Shown here: piece after piece, positions 1-8,324 of the stretch
How positions within the stretch are numbered: position 1 is the stretch's first letter
Layout: the number at the start of each line of letters is the position of its first letter
Assembly (NCBI GenBank): GCA_023412765.1
Contig: JAEZBX010000050.1
Coordinates: forward strand, 1 to 29,722
DNA from: Bacteroidota bacterium
GTDB taxonomy: Bacteria; Bacteroidota; Bacteroidia; Cytophagales; Cyclobacteriaceae
Reading direction: 5' to 3'
DNA length: 29,722 nt
Notes under the pieces: generated by a model
Told to the model about the DNA's origin: nothing
Seen by the model: only the letters and a program-made list of their open reading frames with translations
Databases searched by the model: none
Program-made: the position numbers and the translations under genes

Positions 1-2900
1 ATTTCATCCCGACTGGCCATGGGATAGCTCTTACCTTTAATATAATAGGACAACACTGGGTCCAGCGTTCCATCCTGATTGAAATCGCCGGCGTGAAGTT
101 CCACGGGTTCTCTATCCGATGCTTTAAATTGCATATTCGTACCTGCGTTTCCTAAAAGGATATCGAGGTCGCCATCTCCATCAACATCAGCCGAGGTTAC
201 GCTACACCACCAGCCATTACTTTTTTGCAAATCCTTAATGTCGGTGCGTTCAACTAATTTTCCTTTTTCATTTTGAAAAATTTTTACCGGCATCCATTCG
301 CCCACAACTATAAGATCGGGCCAGGAATCATTGTTGAAATCCACCCATGTTGCTGCGGTCACCATCCCGATATTTGAAAGATCTGAGCTTACAGTAGATG
401 TACTGTTTTCAAATTTAATATCCCCGCCCACTGACTTATTTTCGAGAATAAAACTATTGGGAATCACTGCATAACTACCAGGTACGTGTCGACCACCAAC
501 GAATAAATCCATATCGCCATCTTTGTCATAATCAGCAGCGACAACACAACTACCACTCGACGTCTCAGCAGGAAGGCCTGCAGTTCTTGTAAAAGAGCCA
601 GCACCATTGTTCACATAAAGCCGGTCCTGATAAAGCGGCGCATTGACGACAAATTCACTTCCGCCACTAACAACATATAGATCCTGATCTCCATCGTTAT
701 CCGCATCAAAGAACAAGGCACTTATATCTTCCAATTCTTTGTCGTGTTCCCATGGTTGAGAATTTGCCAACACAAATGTTGCATCATCCCTGCCATAAAA
801 TAGCTTGCCGGGTTGACCCGTGGCGCCGCCAAAGAAAATATCATCATTCCCATCGTTGTTAACGTCTGCCTTTGCAAGCTTCCCTCCAAGTCTTGACAGT
901 TGATAGTAGAGCAATCGTTGCCCCTTAAAATCAATGAAGGTATTTTCTAGGTGCTTAAAATCAAGCCCGGATTGTTTTGTGACATCTGTTAACAGTGTTG
1001 AGTTAGGCGTCGGTTTCAAACCATCTGTGGAAGGCTTTGCAGAAGTTTGATCTACAACCGTCATTTCATTAACGGCAACATTGGCTGCAACCGACTCACG
1101 TCCATCAGGCCAGATCACTTTTACATCGCAGCGCGATGCCCGACCAACACCGATTGTTAAAAGTGGCTCAACACTCGAAGCATAGCCCCTGGTGTAAAAA
1201 GCCTCCTGTACAATTTCCAATGAATCCGTTTTAACAATAATCTTTGAGCCGATTCCATACGTATTCGGCGCCAACCCTTTTAACTTAATCTTTAAGAAAT
1301 TATTTCCTTTGATTTCATTCTGATTGTTTCTGATTAAAGTAGCCTGGTCGTTCAAATTGTTTGTTACGATGTCAACATCTCCATCATTGTCGAAGTCTGC
1401 GTATGCTGCTCCATTGGAAACGGTCTTGCTCGTTAATCCGGATTGCTCATTGATATTTTTGAAATTGATACCGTCAAGGTTTCTGAAAACATAGTTGTTT
1501 AATCGTGTAACTGGTAGTTGCTGGATCAGCTTTAAGTAATCGACCTGCTGATTAGCCACCTTGGCATCATTGTAAACCGTACTTGTGTATTTCATGAAAT
1601 CCATGTTCGTGAAATCGCGCAGGTATCCATTTGTGACAAAAATATCTTTTAGTCCATCGTTATCGAAATCAATAAAAAATGGCGACCAGCTCCAGTCTGT
1701 ATTCGATATACCAGACAGTTGACCGATCTCACTAAATCGCGGTAAAGAATCAGATGCAAATCCACGATTCAGCTGAAGCGTATTGCGCATATACTGGTGG
1801 TGGTATCCACTATCGACAGCAATGGAATAACGGTCGAATTCGTCCGGGCCTTTCAATAACTTTTGCCGATAGTTGTCTTCTGGAAGCATGTCGAGGACGA
1901 GAATATCCTGAAGTCCATCATTATTCATATCGGCGATATCCGATCCCATTCCAAACTTTGACAGGTGCGCAAACATCTTGTGCGAAACCTCTTTAAAGGT
2001 TCCGTCCCCGTTATTGATGTAGCAGAAGTCCTGCTCTTCATAGTCGTTGGTCACATAGATGTCGGGGTAGTTGTCAAAATTCAGGTCACTAATGGCAGCA
2101 CTTAGTCCAAAGTTTAAGCCGCTTCCATGAAAGCCACTTTTGTCGCTTACGTCCTCGAACTCTATTACAGTCTTCCCATCAACCTCGCGAGAATTATTGC
2201 GATAGAGTTTATTGCCAAAGTATGGGTGCCTCAAATTCCGTAGTCGTTTGGTGTTGAAGAAAGCCGCATAAAACATGTTTGCATGATTGACCAAAAGCAT
2301 ATCAAGATCACCATCAAGATCGTAATCGAAAAAATATGCTTGAGTCGAGAACGTACCGATTGCATCCAGACCATATTCCTTAGCACGCTCGCTGAATGTT
2401 GGAACTCCGCCAGGGTCACACCCATCGTTAATAAATAACTGGTTTGCCCTGTTGGGATAATCTTTAACCACGGGAAGATTATAACCTTCGCCTGGAGCAT
2501 TGCCGGAATAGCAAACATAAATGTCAAGCCATCCATCGCCGTTTACATCAACCATAGTTACTCCGGTTCGCCAATCTTTTCGTCCCTCAGTTTTTGTGAT
2601 GGCAGTCACATCTTCGAAATGCAAGTTTCCCTTATTTAAGAAAAGTTTGTTCGGAACAGAATTACCCGTAAAGTACAGATCAGGGAGTCCATCGTTATTT
2701 ACATCACCTGCTGCAACGCCTGCGCCATTGTACGAATACTCGTACGTCATAATGTTCGTATGCTGCGTCTCAGTAATGTCGTTACGAAAATCCAGGCCGG
2801 TCTGATCGGTCGTAAGTTCTGTAAATTGTTTTTTCGGCTCGGTGCATTGAAAAAAGAAAAGACTTGCCAGAAGAACCAAACCAAATTTTGTACACTTCAA
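1..2900 (-). CDS. FG-GAP/VCBS repeat and ASPIC/UnbV domain lipoprotein, paralogue 2 (3' end cut by window edge)
   Basis: The frame is open for 966 codons and runs off the left edge, so the C-terminus is missing; about 200 residues would remain if it matches its neighbour. The N-terminus reads as a lipoprotein signal: Lys, a hydrophobic stretch, FFFQC, then TEP, which suggests export and lipid anchoring. Many Asp-rich FG-GAP loops follow, such as GDVNNDGLPD, VDVNGDGWLD and ADMNNDGLQD. An ASPIC/UnbV-like region lies near residues 535-610 (IWPDGRES), and more repeats come after it. It aligns along its length with the gene just upstream (stop 36 bases before this start) and is a tandem paralogue. 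No ATG lies between the preceding in-frame TAA and the signal peptide, so the best start is TTG at 2898-2900. An ATG at 2909-2911 is in another frame and stops after four codons. Molecular function is unknown; FG-GAP/UnbV proteins are usually surface binding or adhesion modules. The domain call is firm and the start is less sure. Confidence 0.88.
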   Translation of the reverse strand, partial: MKCTKFGLVLLASLFFFQCTEPKKQFTELTTDQTGLDFRNDITETQHTNIMTYEYSYNGAGVAAGDVNNDGLPDLYFTGNSVPNKLFLNKGNLHFEDVTAITKTEGRKDWRTGVTMVDVNGDGWLDIYVCYSGNAPGEGYNLPVVKDYPNRANQLFINDGCDPGGVPTFSERAKEYGLDAIGTFSTQAYFFDYDLDGDLDMLLVNHANMFYAAFFNTKRLRNLRHPYFGNKLYRNNSREVDGKTVIEFEDVSDKSGFHGSGLNFGLSAAISDLNFDNYPDIYVTNDYEEQDFCYINNGDGTFKEVSHKMFAHLSKFGMGSDIADMNNDGLQDILVLDMLPEDNYRQKLLKGPDEFDRYSIAVDSGYHHQYMRNTLQLNRGFASDSLPRFSEIGQLSGISNTDWSWSPFFIDFDNDGLKDIFVTNGYLRDFTNMDFMKYTSTVYNDAKVANQQVDYLKLIQQLPVTRLNNYVFRNLDGINFKNINEQSGLTSKTVSNGAAYADFDNDGDVDIVTNNLNDQATLIRNNQNEIKGNNFLKIKLKGLAPNTYGIGSKIIVKTDSLEIVQEAFYTRGYASSVEPLLTIGVGRASRCDVKVIWPDGRESVAANVAVNEMTVVDQTSAKPSTDGLKPTPNSTLLTDVTKQSGLDFKHLENTFIDFKGQRLLYYQLSRLGGKLAKADVNNDGNDDIFFGGATGQPGKLFYGRDDATFVLANSQPWEHDKELEDISALFFDADNDGDQDLYVVSGGSEFVVNAPLYQDRLYVNNGAGSFTRTAGLPAETSSGSCVVAADYDKDGDMDLFVGGRHVPGSYAVIPNSFILENKSVGGDIKFENSTSTVSSDLSNIGMVTAATWVDFNNDSWPDLIVVGEWMPVKIFQNEKGKLVERTDIKDLQKSNGWWCSVTSADVDGDGDLDILLGNAGTNMQFKASDREPVELHAGDFNQDGTLDPVLSYYIKGKSYPMASRDE

Positions 2901-2935
2901 ATGAATCGCATTTAAATCCGTTTACTAACTATTTA

Positions 2936-5900
2936 TCAATCCGCTCGAACCGCCAATTGATCATAAGCAATGTCCCGCTGGTTTCCCCTCGTATCGTGGA
3001 CAATAATTTTTTCGACCGTGGAAGGCACCAATATAGTTCGTGTTGATTGGGCAAGATATCCCGATCCATAATAAAATTCAACCATTTCCTTCTTTCCATC
3101 ATTGTGATGAAACTCCGCCGTAGCATCATATGACAGCGGTAGGAAATATCTCGACGGTTGTCGCTCTTTGATTGGGCGAAATACTCTCAGGCTGTCACGA
3201 TTCTGCGTCGCGATCAGCAACTCATCCCCTGATGCACTTCGCAATTTTGCCAGCGCTTTCGCGTCTCCATCGACCTTAAAACCACTTGCAACATTGGACA
3301 CTGCCTTGAATTCTCCCTTACCATTCGAAATCAAAACAAGTCCCGCACCTGCATCATACATTCCTGAAAACACCTCATTTCCATAGTCGTTGCCAATGAG
3401 CAACACGTCAAGCCATCCATCAGAATTAACGTCGGTAACAATTGTGCCGTTGACAGGCGCGACCTGGGCGGACTTTGGCAAAGGCTTCAAATGGAATTTT
3501 CCATTCCCTAAATTCTCGACATAACTTGATTGGGAATAGTTTGCCTTTAGTACGAGCATACCGGCGGTATCATACGGTTTCAGGAGAAGATCCATTGTTG
3601 CAGCACCATACTGCTTGTAGCTGCTGAATTGGTTTCTGAATTTCGGACTTTGACTATTCAACTCGTCCCAAAAGTGTACGGGATATTCACGCATATCACC
3701 TTCTTCAGATTTAAAATAGCAGCTTATAATCGCATCCATGCTGCCGTTGGCATCAAAGTCTTTTGCGTATACCCGTAGCGGTTGGTTATCTGATATCTTG
3801 TAATAGTTATTTAATCCAAGATTTCCGATGATATAATCCGGGTCGCCATCCTTATCAAAATCCGCGGACGAAATGCTGTTCCACCATCCACTATAATTTT
3901 CCAGACCTGTACCTACGACCTTTGCAAAGCCAGATCCAGTGTTTCGAAAAAGGGCAATAGGCATAAACTCGCCTGCAAGCATAAGGTCAATTTTTTTATC
4001 GCCATCAAAATCTGTCCATATCGCATCGGTAATCATTCCTACATGCTTAAGACCTTTGGCAATTGTCTCGGTGACGTCCGAAAATTTCCCATTATCATTT
4101 CTGAGCAAATAACTCTCGGGTGCGATTGGGTAAGAGCCCGGAACCACACGACCACCAACAAACAGATCGAGGTCGCCATCTCCGTCAAAATCTGCTGCTC
4201 TTACGCATGAGCCACTGGCGATGGTAGAAGGCAAAGCGTCGTTTGCAAGTTTAAAATTCCCTTTACCATCGTTGATATATAAGCGGTCTTCATAACGGTC
4301 TTCGCCAGCTTCACCTTCGTAGCTACCACTCACAACATACAAATCAAGGTCATTATCGTTATCGGCATCGAACAACAAAAGACCTTCATCTTCCGACTTA
4401 TTGTGAGACGTTTTTGACAATACTGATTCAACAAATGTTCCATCGGCTCGTTGCTTGAATATGGTTGCATCATACAGTGACGATCCGCCTAAAATAAAAT
4501 CCTCAATTTGATCTCCGTTGATATCCCCCACCGCGATACCCGGTCCTGCCTGGGAGAATTTATGTGGCAATGTTCGTTGGCGATAGAAATCAATTTTGTC
4601 CCATTCTTTATGACGGTACTTTAAATTGTGGCTGGAAGATACTTCTTGAAAATACATGCCGGGCACATTCAACCCTTCATCCAGATTTAACTGTCGCTTC
4701 TTCGATTCATCATATTTTAATTCTAACAATTGGTTTGCGGCCACTTTCTCAAGAAGTTGAGAATTGCCGTCGGGCCACACAACGGTCAGGGTATCCACAA
4801 CAGTGCTTTCCCCAACTCCAAAATGTATGTAGTCTTCTACCGTCGACAAGTATCCTCGATAAACTGAATGGTCAATGTATTGTGTTTTTCCACCGTGGCG
4901 TATAGTGATCTTTGTACCGAGACCGGATTTGTTTCGTTCATCGCCAATCAATTTTATTCTTAAAAAATTGTTTTTGGATTTCTTCTCACCATCATACAGT
5001 TTATTCTCATACAAGAAGGCGACGTCATTTATGTTGTTAATTACATAATCGAGATCTCCATCGTTATCCAGGTCTGCGAAAGCCGCCCCGTTTGAAAATG
5101 AAGGTTGATTCATTCCCCATTCTCTCGTTTTGTCTGAGAAAGAAAACTCGCCATCATTTTGAAAAGCATAGTTTGGAACTTTCAAGACAGGGATTGAATC
5201 AATTAATGACCGATAATTTTTGAAAGCACCCACCTCCCTTTTAAACATCACGTAATCTTTATCGGTAACGTCTTTTGGAAATCCATTGGTAATCAAAAGA
5301 TCGCGGTAGCCATCGTTGTCGGCATCCATAAAAAGCGAAGACCAACTCCATTCGGTCTGATGAATGCCCGCCATCTGTCCTATTTCTCTGAATGTACCAT
5401 CACCATTGTTAGCATGCAGCATGTTGCGCATGTACTGGAATTCGTATCCATATTCGACGTTGTTGATGTAGTTGTAATAAGTTGCTCCAGCGCCAGACAC
5501 CGTTTTTCGTCGCAGATTATTTTCAGGAAGCATATCAAGGGTTATGATATCGACGAATCTGTCGTTGTTAACGTCTGCGATATCAATTCCCATCGAGAAC
5601 AATGACTGATGTTTCAACCTACCCTTAATTTCATTCTTGAATGTTCCATCGCGATTGTTGATGTATAGTATGTCGTTGGACACATAATCGTTTCCTACAT
5701 AGATATCTGGCCAGCCATCGAGATTAATATCTGCTATACCCAAGCCAAGGCCGTAACCCTCAATGAGAATTCCGGCTTCGATTGTTACATCCGTAAAAGT
5801 TCCATTTCCATTATTTCGATAAAGTCTGTCATTATTAAGCGCTGAGCCATCCATAATGCGAGGGCGGTAGTTGCTAGGGATTTTATCGCTTTCAAGATTG

Positions 5901-6478
5901 GTGAGAACATATAGATCAAGATCGCCGTCACGGTCATAATCGAAAAAGGCGGCATTCTGACTGTATCCCGTATCGGCAATGCCATACGCTTTTGCCTGTT
6001 CGTCGAAGCGTGGTATTCCTTGTGAATCCAGTCCTTTGTTTATGTATAACCTATTCGCTCTTTTCTCAGGGTCGTTGTTAATGGTGGCACACACGTAAGC
6101 ATCAAGCAATCCGTCTTGGTTGACATCCGCTAACGCAATACCAGAATTCCACCTTTCCGTTCCTTCAAGGCGGGCTTGCTTGGTCACATTCTCAAACTTC
6201 AGTCCACCGCGATTGAGATACAATCGGTTAGAGACCATATTACCTGTAAAAAAAATATCGCTGAGGTTATCATTATTGAAATCACCAATGGCTACAGCCC
6301 CACCGTGATACATGTATTGTACTGTAATGATATTGATCGTGTCCTTTTCTTCTACGGTGTTGACAAAATCAAGTCCTGACTTTTGAGGTGAGACCAGTTG
6401 AAACAACGTGTCGCTTTGTTGCGAGCATGCTGCCAATGATAATACTAATATGATAATGTAGAAGCACCTGATAAACAT
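2936..6478 (-). CDS. Giant FG-GAP/VCBS repeat and ASPIC/UnbV domain lipoprotein, paralogue 1 (1180 aa)
   Basis: This is probably a surface or periplasm-facing lipoprotein. The first 18 residues form a lipoprotein signal with lipobox LAAC and acceptor Cys18. About fourteen calcium-loop-like FG-GAP motifs (D-x-D/N-x-D/N-G pattern) are visible, at about residues 65, 117, 179, 249, 301, 384 and 468 and again through the second half. That spacing suggests two beta-propellers. An ASPIC/UnbV domain sits between them at about 517-590 (WPDGNSQ). The Trp-rich SWSSLFMDADNDG segment is typical of this family. It lies 70 bases downstream of susD, but a strong terminator falls in that gap, so expression is probably read-through or from its own promoter. 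A paralogue follows 35 bases later. Family members next to SusCD pairs are common in Cytophagia, but their role is not established. A cargo-binding accessory lipoprotein, in the manner of SusE/SusF, is my inference. No catalytic motif is seen. Confidence 0.93.
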   Translation of the reverse strand: MFIRCFYIIILVLSLAACSQQSDTLFQLVSPQKSGLDFVNTVEEKDTINIITVQYMYHGGAVAIGDFNNDNLSDIFFTGNMVSNRLYLNRGGLKFENVTKQARLEGTERWNSGIALADVNQDGLLDAYVCATINNDPEKRANRLYINKGLDSQGIPRFDEQAKAYGIADTGYSQNAAFFDYDRDGDLDLYVLTNLESDKIPSNYRPRIMDGSALNNDRLYRNNGNGTFTDVTIEAGILIEGYGLGLGIADINLDGWPDIYVGNDYVSNDILYINNRDGTFKNEIKGRLKHQSLFSMGIDIADVNNDRFVDIITLDMLPENNLRRKTVSGAGATYYNYINNVEYGYEFQYMRNMLHANNGDGTFREIGQMAGIHQTEWSWSSLFMDADNDGYRDLLITNGFPKDVTDKDYVMFKREVGAFKNYRSLIDSIPVLKVPNYAFQNDGEFSFSDKTREWGMNQPSFSNGAAFADLDNDGDLDYVINNINDVAFLYENKLYDGEKKSKNNFLRIKLIGDERNKSGLGTKITIRHGGKTQYIDHSVYRGYLSTVEDYIHFGVGESTVVDTLTVVWPDGNSQLLEKVAANQLLELKYDESKKRQLNLDEGLNVPGMYFQEVSSSHNLKYRHKEWDKIDFYRQRTLPHKFSQAGPGIAVGDINGDQIEDFILGGSSLYDATIFKQRADGTFVESVLSKTSHNKSEDEGLLLFDADNDNDLDLYVVSGSYEGEAGEDRYEDRLYINDGKGNFKLANDALPSTIASGSCVRAADFDGDGDLDLFVGGRVVPGSYPIAPESYLLRNDNGKFSDVTETIAKGLKHVGMITDAIWTDFDGDKKIDLMLAGEFMPIALFRNTGSGFAKVVGTGLENYSGWWNSISSADFDKDGDPDYIIGNLGLNNYYKISDNQPLRVYAKDFDANGSMDAIISCYFKSEEGDMREYPVHFWDELNSQSPKFRNQFSSYKQYGAATMDLLLKPYDTAGMLVLKANYSQSSYVENLGNGKFHLKPLPKSAQVAPVNGTIVTDVNSDGWLDVLLIGNDYGNEVFSGMYDAGAGLVLISNGKGEFKAVSNVASGFKVDGDAKALAKLRSASGDELLIATQNRDSLRVFRPIKERQPSRYFLPLSYDATAEFHHNDGKKEMVEFYYGSGYLAQSTRTILVPSTVEKIIVHDTRGNQRDIAYDQLAVRAD

Positions 6479-6498
6479 TCACGGACATTAAATGAGAT

Positions 6499-6531
6499 AA
6501 AAAAAGCCATCCCGGTTTGACAGGATGGCTT
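6499..6531 (-). terminator. Rho-independent terminator between susD and the FG-GAP lipoproteins
   Basis: A perfect 9-bp stem (6504-6512 with 6523-6531) has a 10-base loop. In the minus-strand transcript it is followed by an unbroken run of seven U. It lies 18 bases past the susD stop and 21 bases before the downstream start codon. The orientation fits termination of the susCD transcript, so the lipoprotein genes would be made at a lower level or from a separate promoter. Confidence 0.85.
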
Positions 6532-6548
6532 CGGTGTTAGCTCATAGG

Positions 6549-8312
6549 TTAATAAAATGGATTTTGAACCAGCTCAGTATTCCTGTTCATTTCATCCAGG
6601 ATGATTGGCAGGAAATACATTTTGTCATTCCATGCACGATCCTGAATCTTATTTCTCGAATATTCAACCGGACCAGCAAGCGGATCTTGAATAACAATGC
6701 CATTGGCGTTGCGTCCCATTGCCTGCGGCGCAATCATCCATCTTCTTACGTCGAAGTAGCGATGCTGTTCGAACGCGAGCTCTATCCTTCTTTCGTTTCT
6801 GTAGCGTTCCATCAACGCATCACCTGATTCCGTGACGTCAGGCATGCCTGCCCGATCTCTCAACATGTTAATGTACGTTCTCGCTTCAGCGTCCTGGCCG
6901 AGTTCAATACATGCTTCGGCATAGTTCAATAGAATTTCACCATAGCGGAAGAAATGCCAAGGGGCCTCCTGGTTTCCACCTGCTGCAGCATATTCGTGTA
7001 CAACACTTGGATCGATGAACTTTCTCAAATAGTATCCTGAGTAACCTCCATTCCAGTCTTCAATAGGACCATCGCGGGTATCCAGGCCAGGTGTCCATAC
7101 GCCGGGCGCCGTTTCTACCGAACGGATAATAATTTTACCAACCGGATCGATACTCACGACATCACTTGGCCGAGGGCGCCAAACTGCCTGATCGTATAGA
7201 ATACTTGCCTGGAACCTCGGGTCGCGATTTTCATAAGGTGCATTTGCATGAGTGGGATTATTCCAGTCGAACTTAGTTCCATCAGTCATTTCGTAGTCGT
7301 CTACCAGTTCCTGAATAGGTGTATTTCCTCCCCAGTTATGATAGCCGTTCGGACCATTTGCCAGGCCAGGCAATGCGCCATCTTCCCATCCGCGGTTCTT
7401 GATAAAGAAACGGCTGAAGATTGCTTCCTTGCTATCCTTCATGAGGAACAGATCGGTGTAATCCTTTACAGGGTCACCAGTATCCTGCAGTTCGTAGATA
7501 CCCAAATCCATAACAGCCTTGGCTGCATCTTTTGCTGCCTGCCATTTCGCGTTACGATCACCCGTAGTTGAAATGAGTTCGGGATTTGCATACCCGGTTG
7601 CCCAGCTGGGATCATTGTAAAGATCACTAGCAGCATACAACAGTATCCTTGCCTTAAGTGCTAACGCAGCACCCTTGGTCGCACGCCCAATGTCACCACC
7701 GCCGCTACCATATTCAGTAGGTAAGAGCGATGCTGCGAGATCGGCTTCCTCAACAATGTAGTCGATACATTCCTGAAGTGAACTTCTCGAGATCATGAAT
7801 TCATCCTGCAGGTCATAAGCCTTCGTTACAAGAGGAACGCCACCATATAGCCTAACGAGATTGTGATAGAAATAAGCGTTCAGGAAATGTACCTCACCTT
7901 TCAGGCGATCTTTCCATTCTTCATCGTCGAATTCCACCTCTTCAATGTTTTCAAGGAAAAGATTTATCTGACGAATTCTCGCGTACAACACGGGCCAGTT
8001 AAATTCTTCAAAGTCGCCACGGCTAAATGATCCGATATCACCGGAGGTCAAGTTTGATTGCACCACCTGAGCGGATCCATAGTTATGGATGAAGTGAGAT
8101 TCATCAACCAACGACCCAAGCATCAGTTCCCTGATACCATGATTCAAACCGCGATACATTTCATTCACAAACGCCTCCACTAATCCTGGGTCCTGCCAAA
8201 CGGCAGTCTCATTGAAGCGGTCTTCCGGCTTAACATTTAAGAAGTCAGTATCACAAGATGTCGAGTACAATACGAGCGACAATCCTAATATATATTTCAC
8301 TAGATTCTTCAT
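6549..8312 (-). CDS. RagB/SusD family nutrient-uptake outer membrane lipoprotein
   Basis: This is the substrate-capturing lid of a SusCD transporter, held on the outer membrane surface. The N-terminus is a lipoprotein signal ending STSC with acceptor Cys20, followed by the family opening DTDFLNVKPEDRF. The N-terminal SusD-like helical/TPR part covers about residues 25-230, with the conserved HFLNAYFYHNLVRLYGGVPLV segment. The C-terminal RagB/SusD part covers about 270-587, with YGEILLNYAEA and the NxxRDRAGMP stretch near 480-500. The end, ILDEMNRNTELVQNPFY, is characteristic. Length (587 aa) is normal for the family. It starts 12 bases after the susC stop, so the two are almost certainly co-transcribed. 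Several aromatic-rich loops (YHNWGGNTPIQ, WNGGYSGYYLRKF) could form the ligand site. The ligand cannot be deduced, and no glycan-degrading enzyme lies alongside to suggest one. Confidence 0.96.
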   Translation of the reverse strand: MKNLVKYILGLSLVLYSTSCDTDFLNVKPEDRFNETAVWQDPGLVEAFVNEMYRGLNHGIRELMLGSLVDESHFIHNYGSAQVVQSNLTSGDIGSFSRGDFEEFNWPVLYARIRQINLFLENIEEVEFDDEEWKDRLKGEVHFLNAYFYHNLVRLYGGVPLVTKAYDLQDEFMISRSSLQECIDYIVEEADLAASLLPTEYGSGGGDIGRATKGAALALKARILLYAASDLYNDPSWATGYANPELISTTGDRNAKWQAAKDAAKAVMDLGIYELQDTGDPVKDYTDLFLMKDSKEAIFSRFFIKNRGWEDGALPGLANGPNGYHNWGGNTPIQELVDDYEMTDGTKFDWNNPTHANAPYENRDPRFQASILYDQAVWRPRPSDVVSIDPVGKIIIRSVETAPGVWTPGLDTRDGPIEDWNGGYSGYYLRKFIDPSVVHEYAAAGGNQEAPWHFFRYGEILLNYAEACIELGQDAEARTYINMLRDRAGMPDVTESGDALMERYRNERRIELAFEQHRYFDVRRWMIAPQAMGRNANGIVIQDPLAGPVEYSRNKIQDRAWNDKMYFLPIILDEMNRNTELVQNPFY

Positions 8313-8324
8313 ACAGATCAGGTT

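Noticed and set aside
2521..6379. Several plus-strand open frames of 60-113 codons opposite the FG-GAP genes
   Set aside because: They are mirror frames of the repeated Asp-rich motifs and show no domain, start context or independent spacing.
1..6478. Recurring short motifs (ccatc, atcg, aaatc) suggesting a repeat array or CRISPR
   Set aside because: Spacing is irregular and the repeats encode FG-GAP calcium loops; there are no identical direct repeats with unique spacers.
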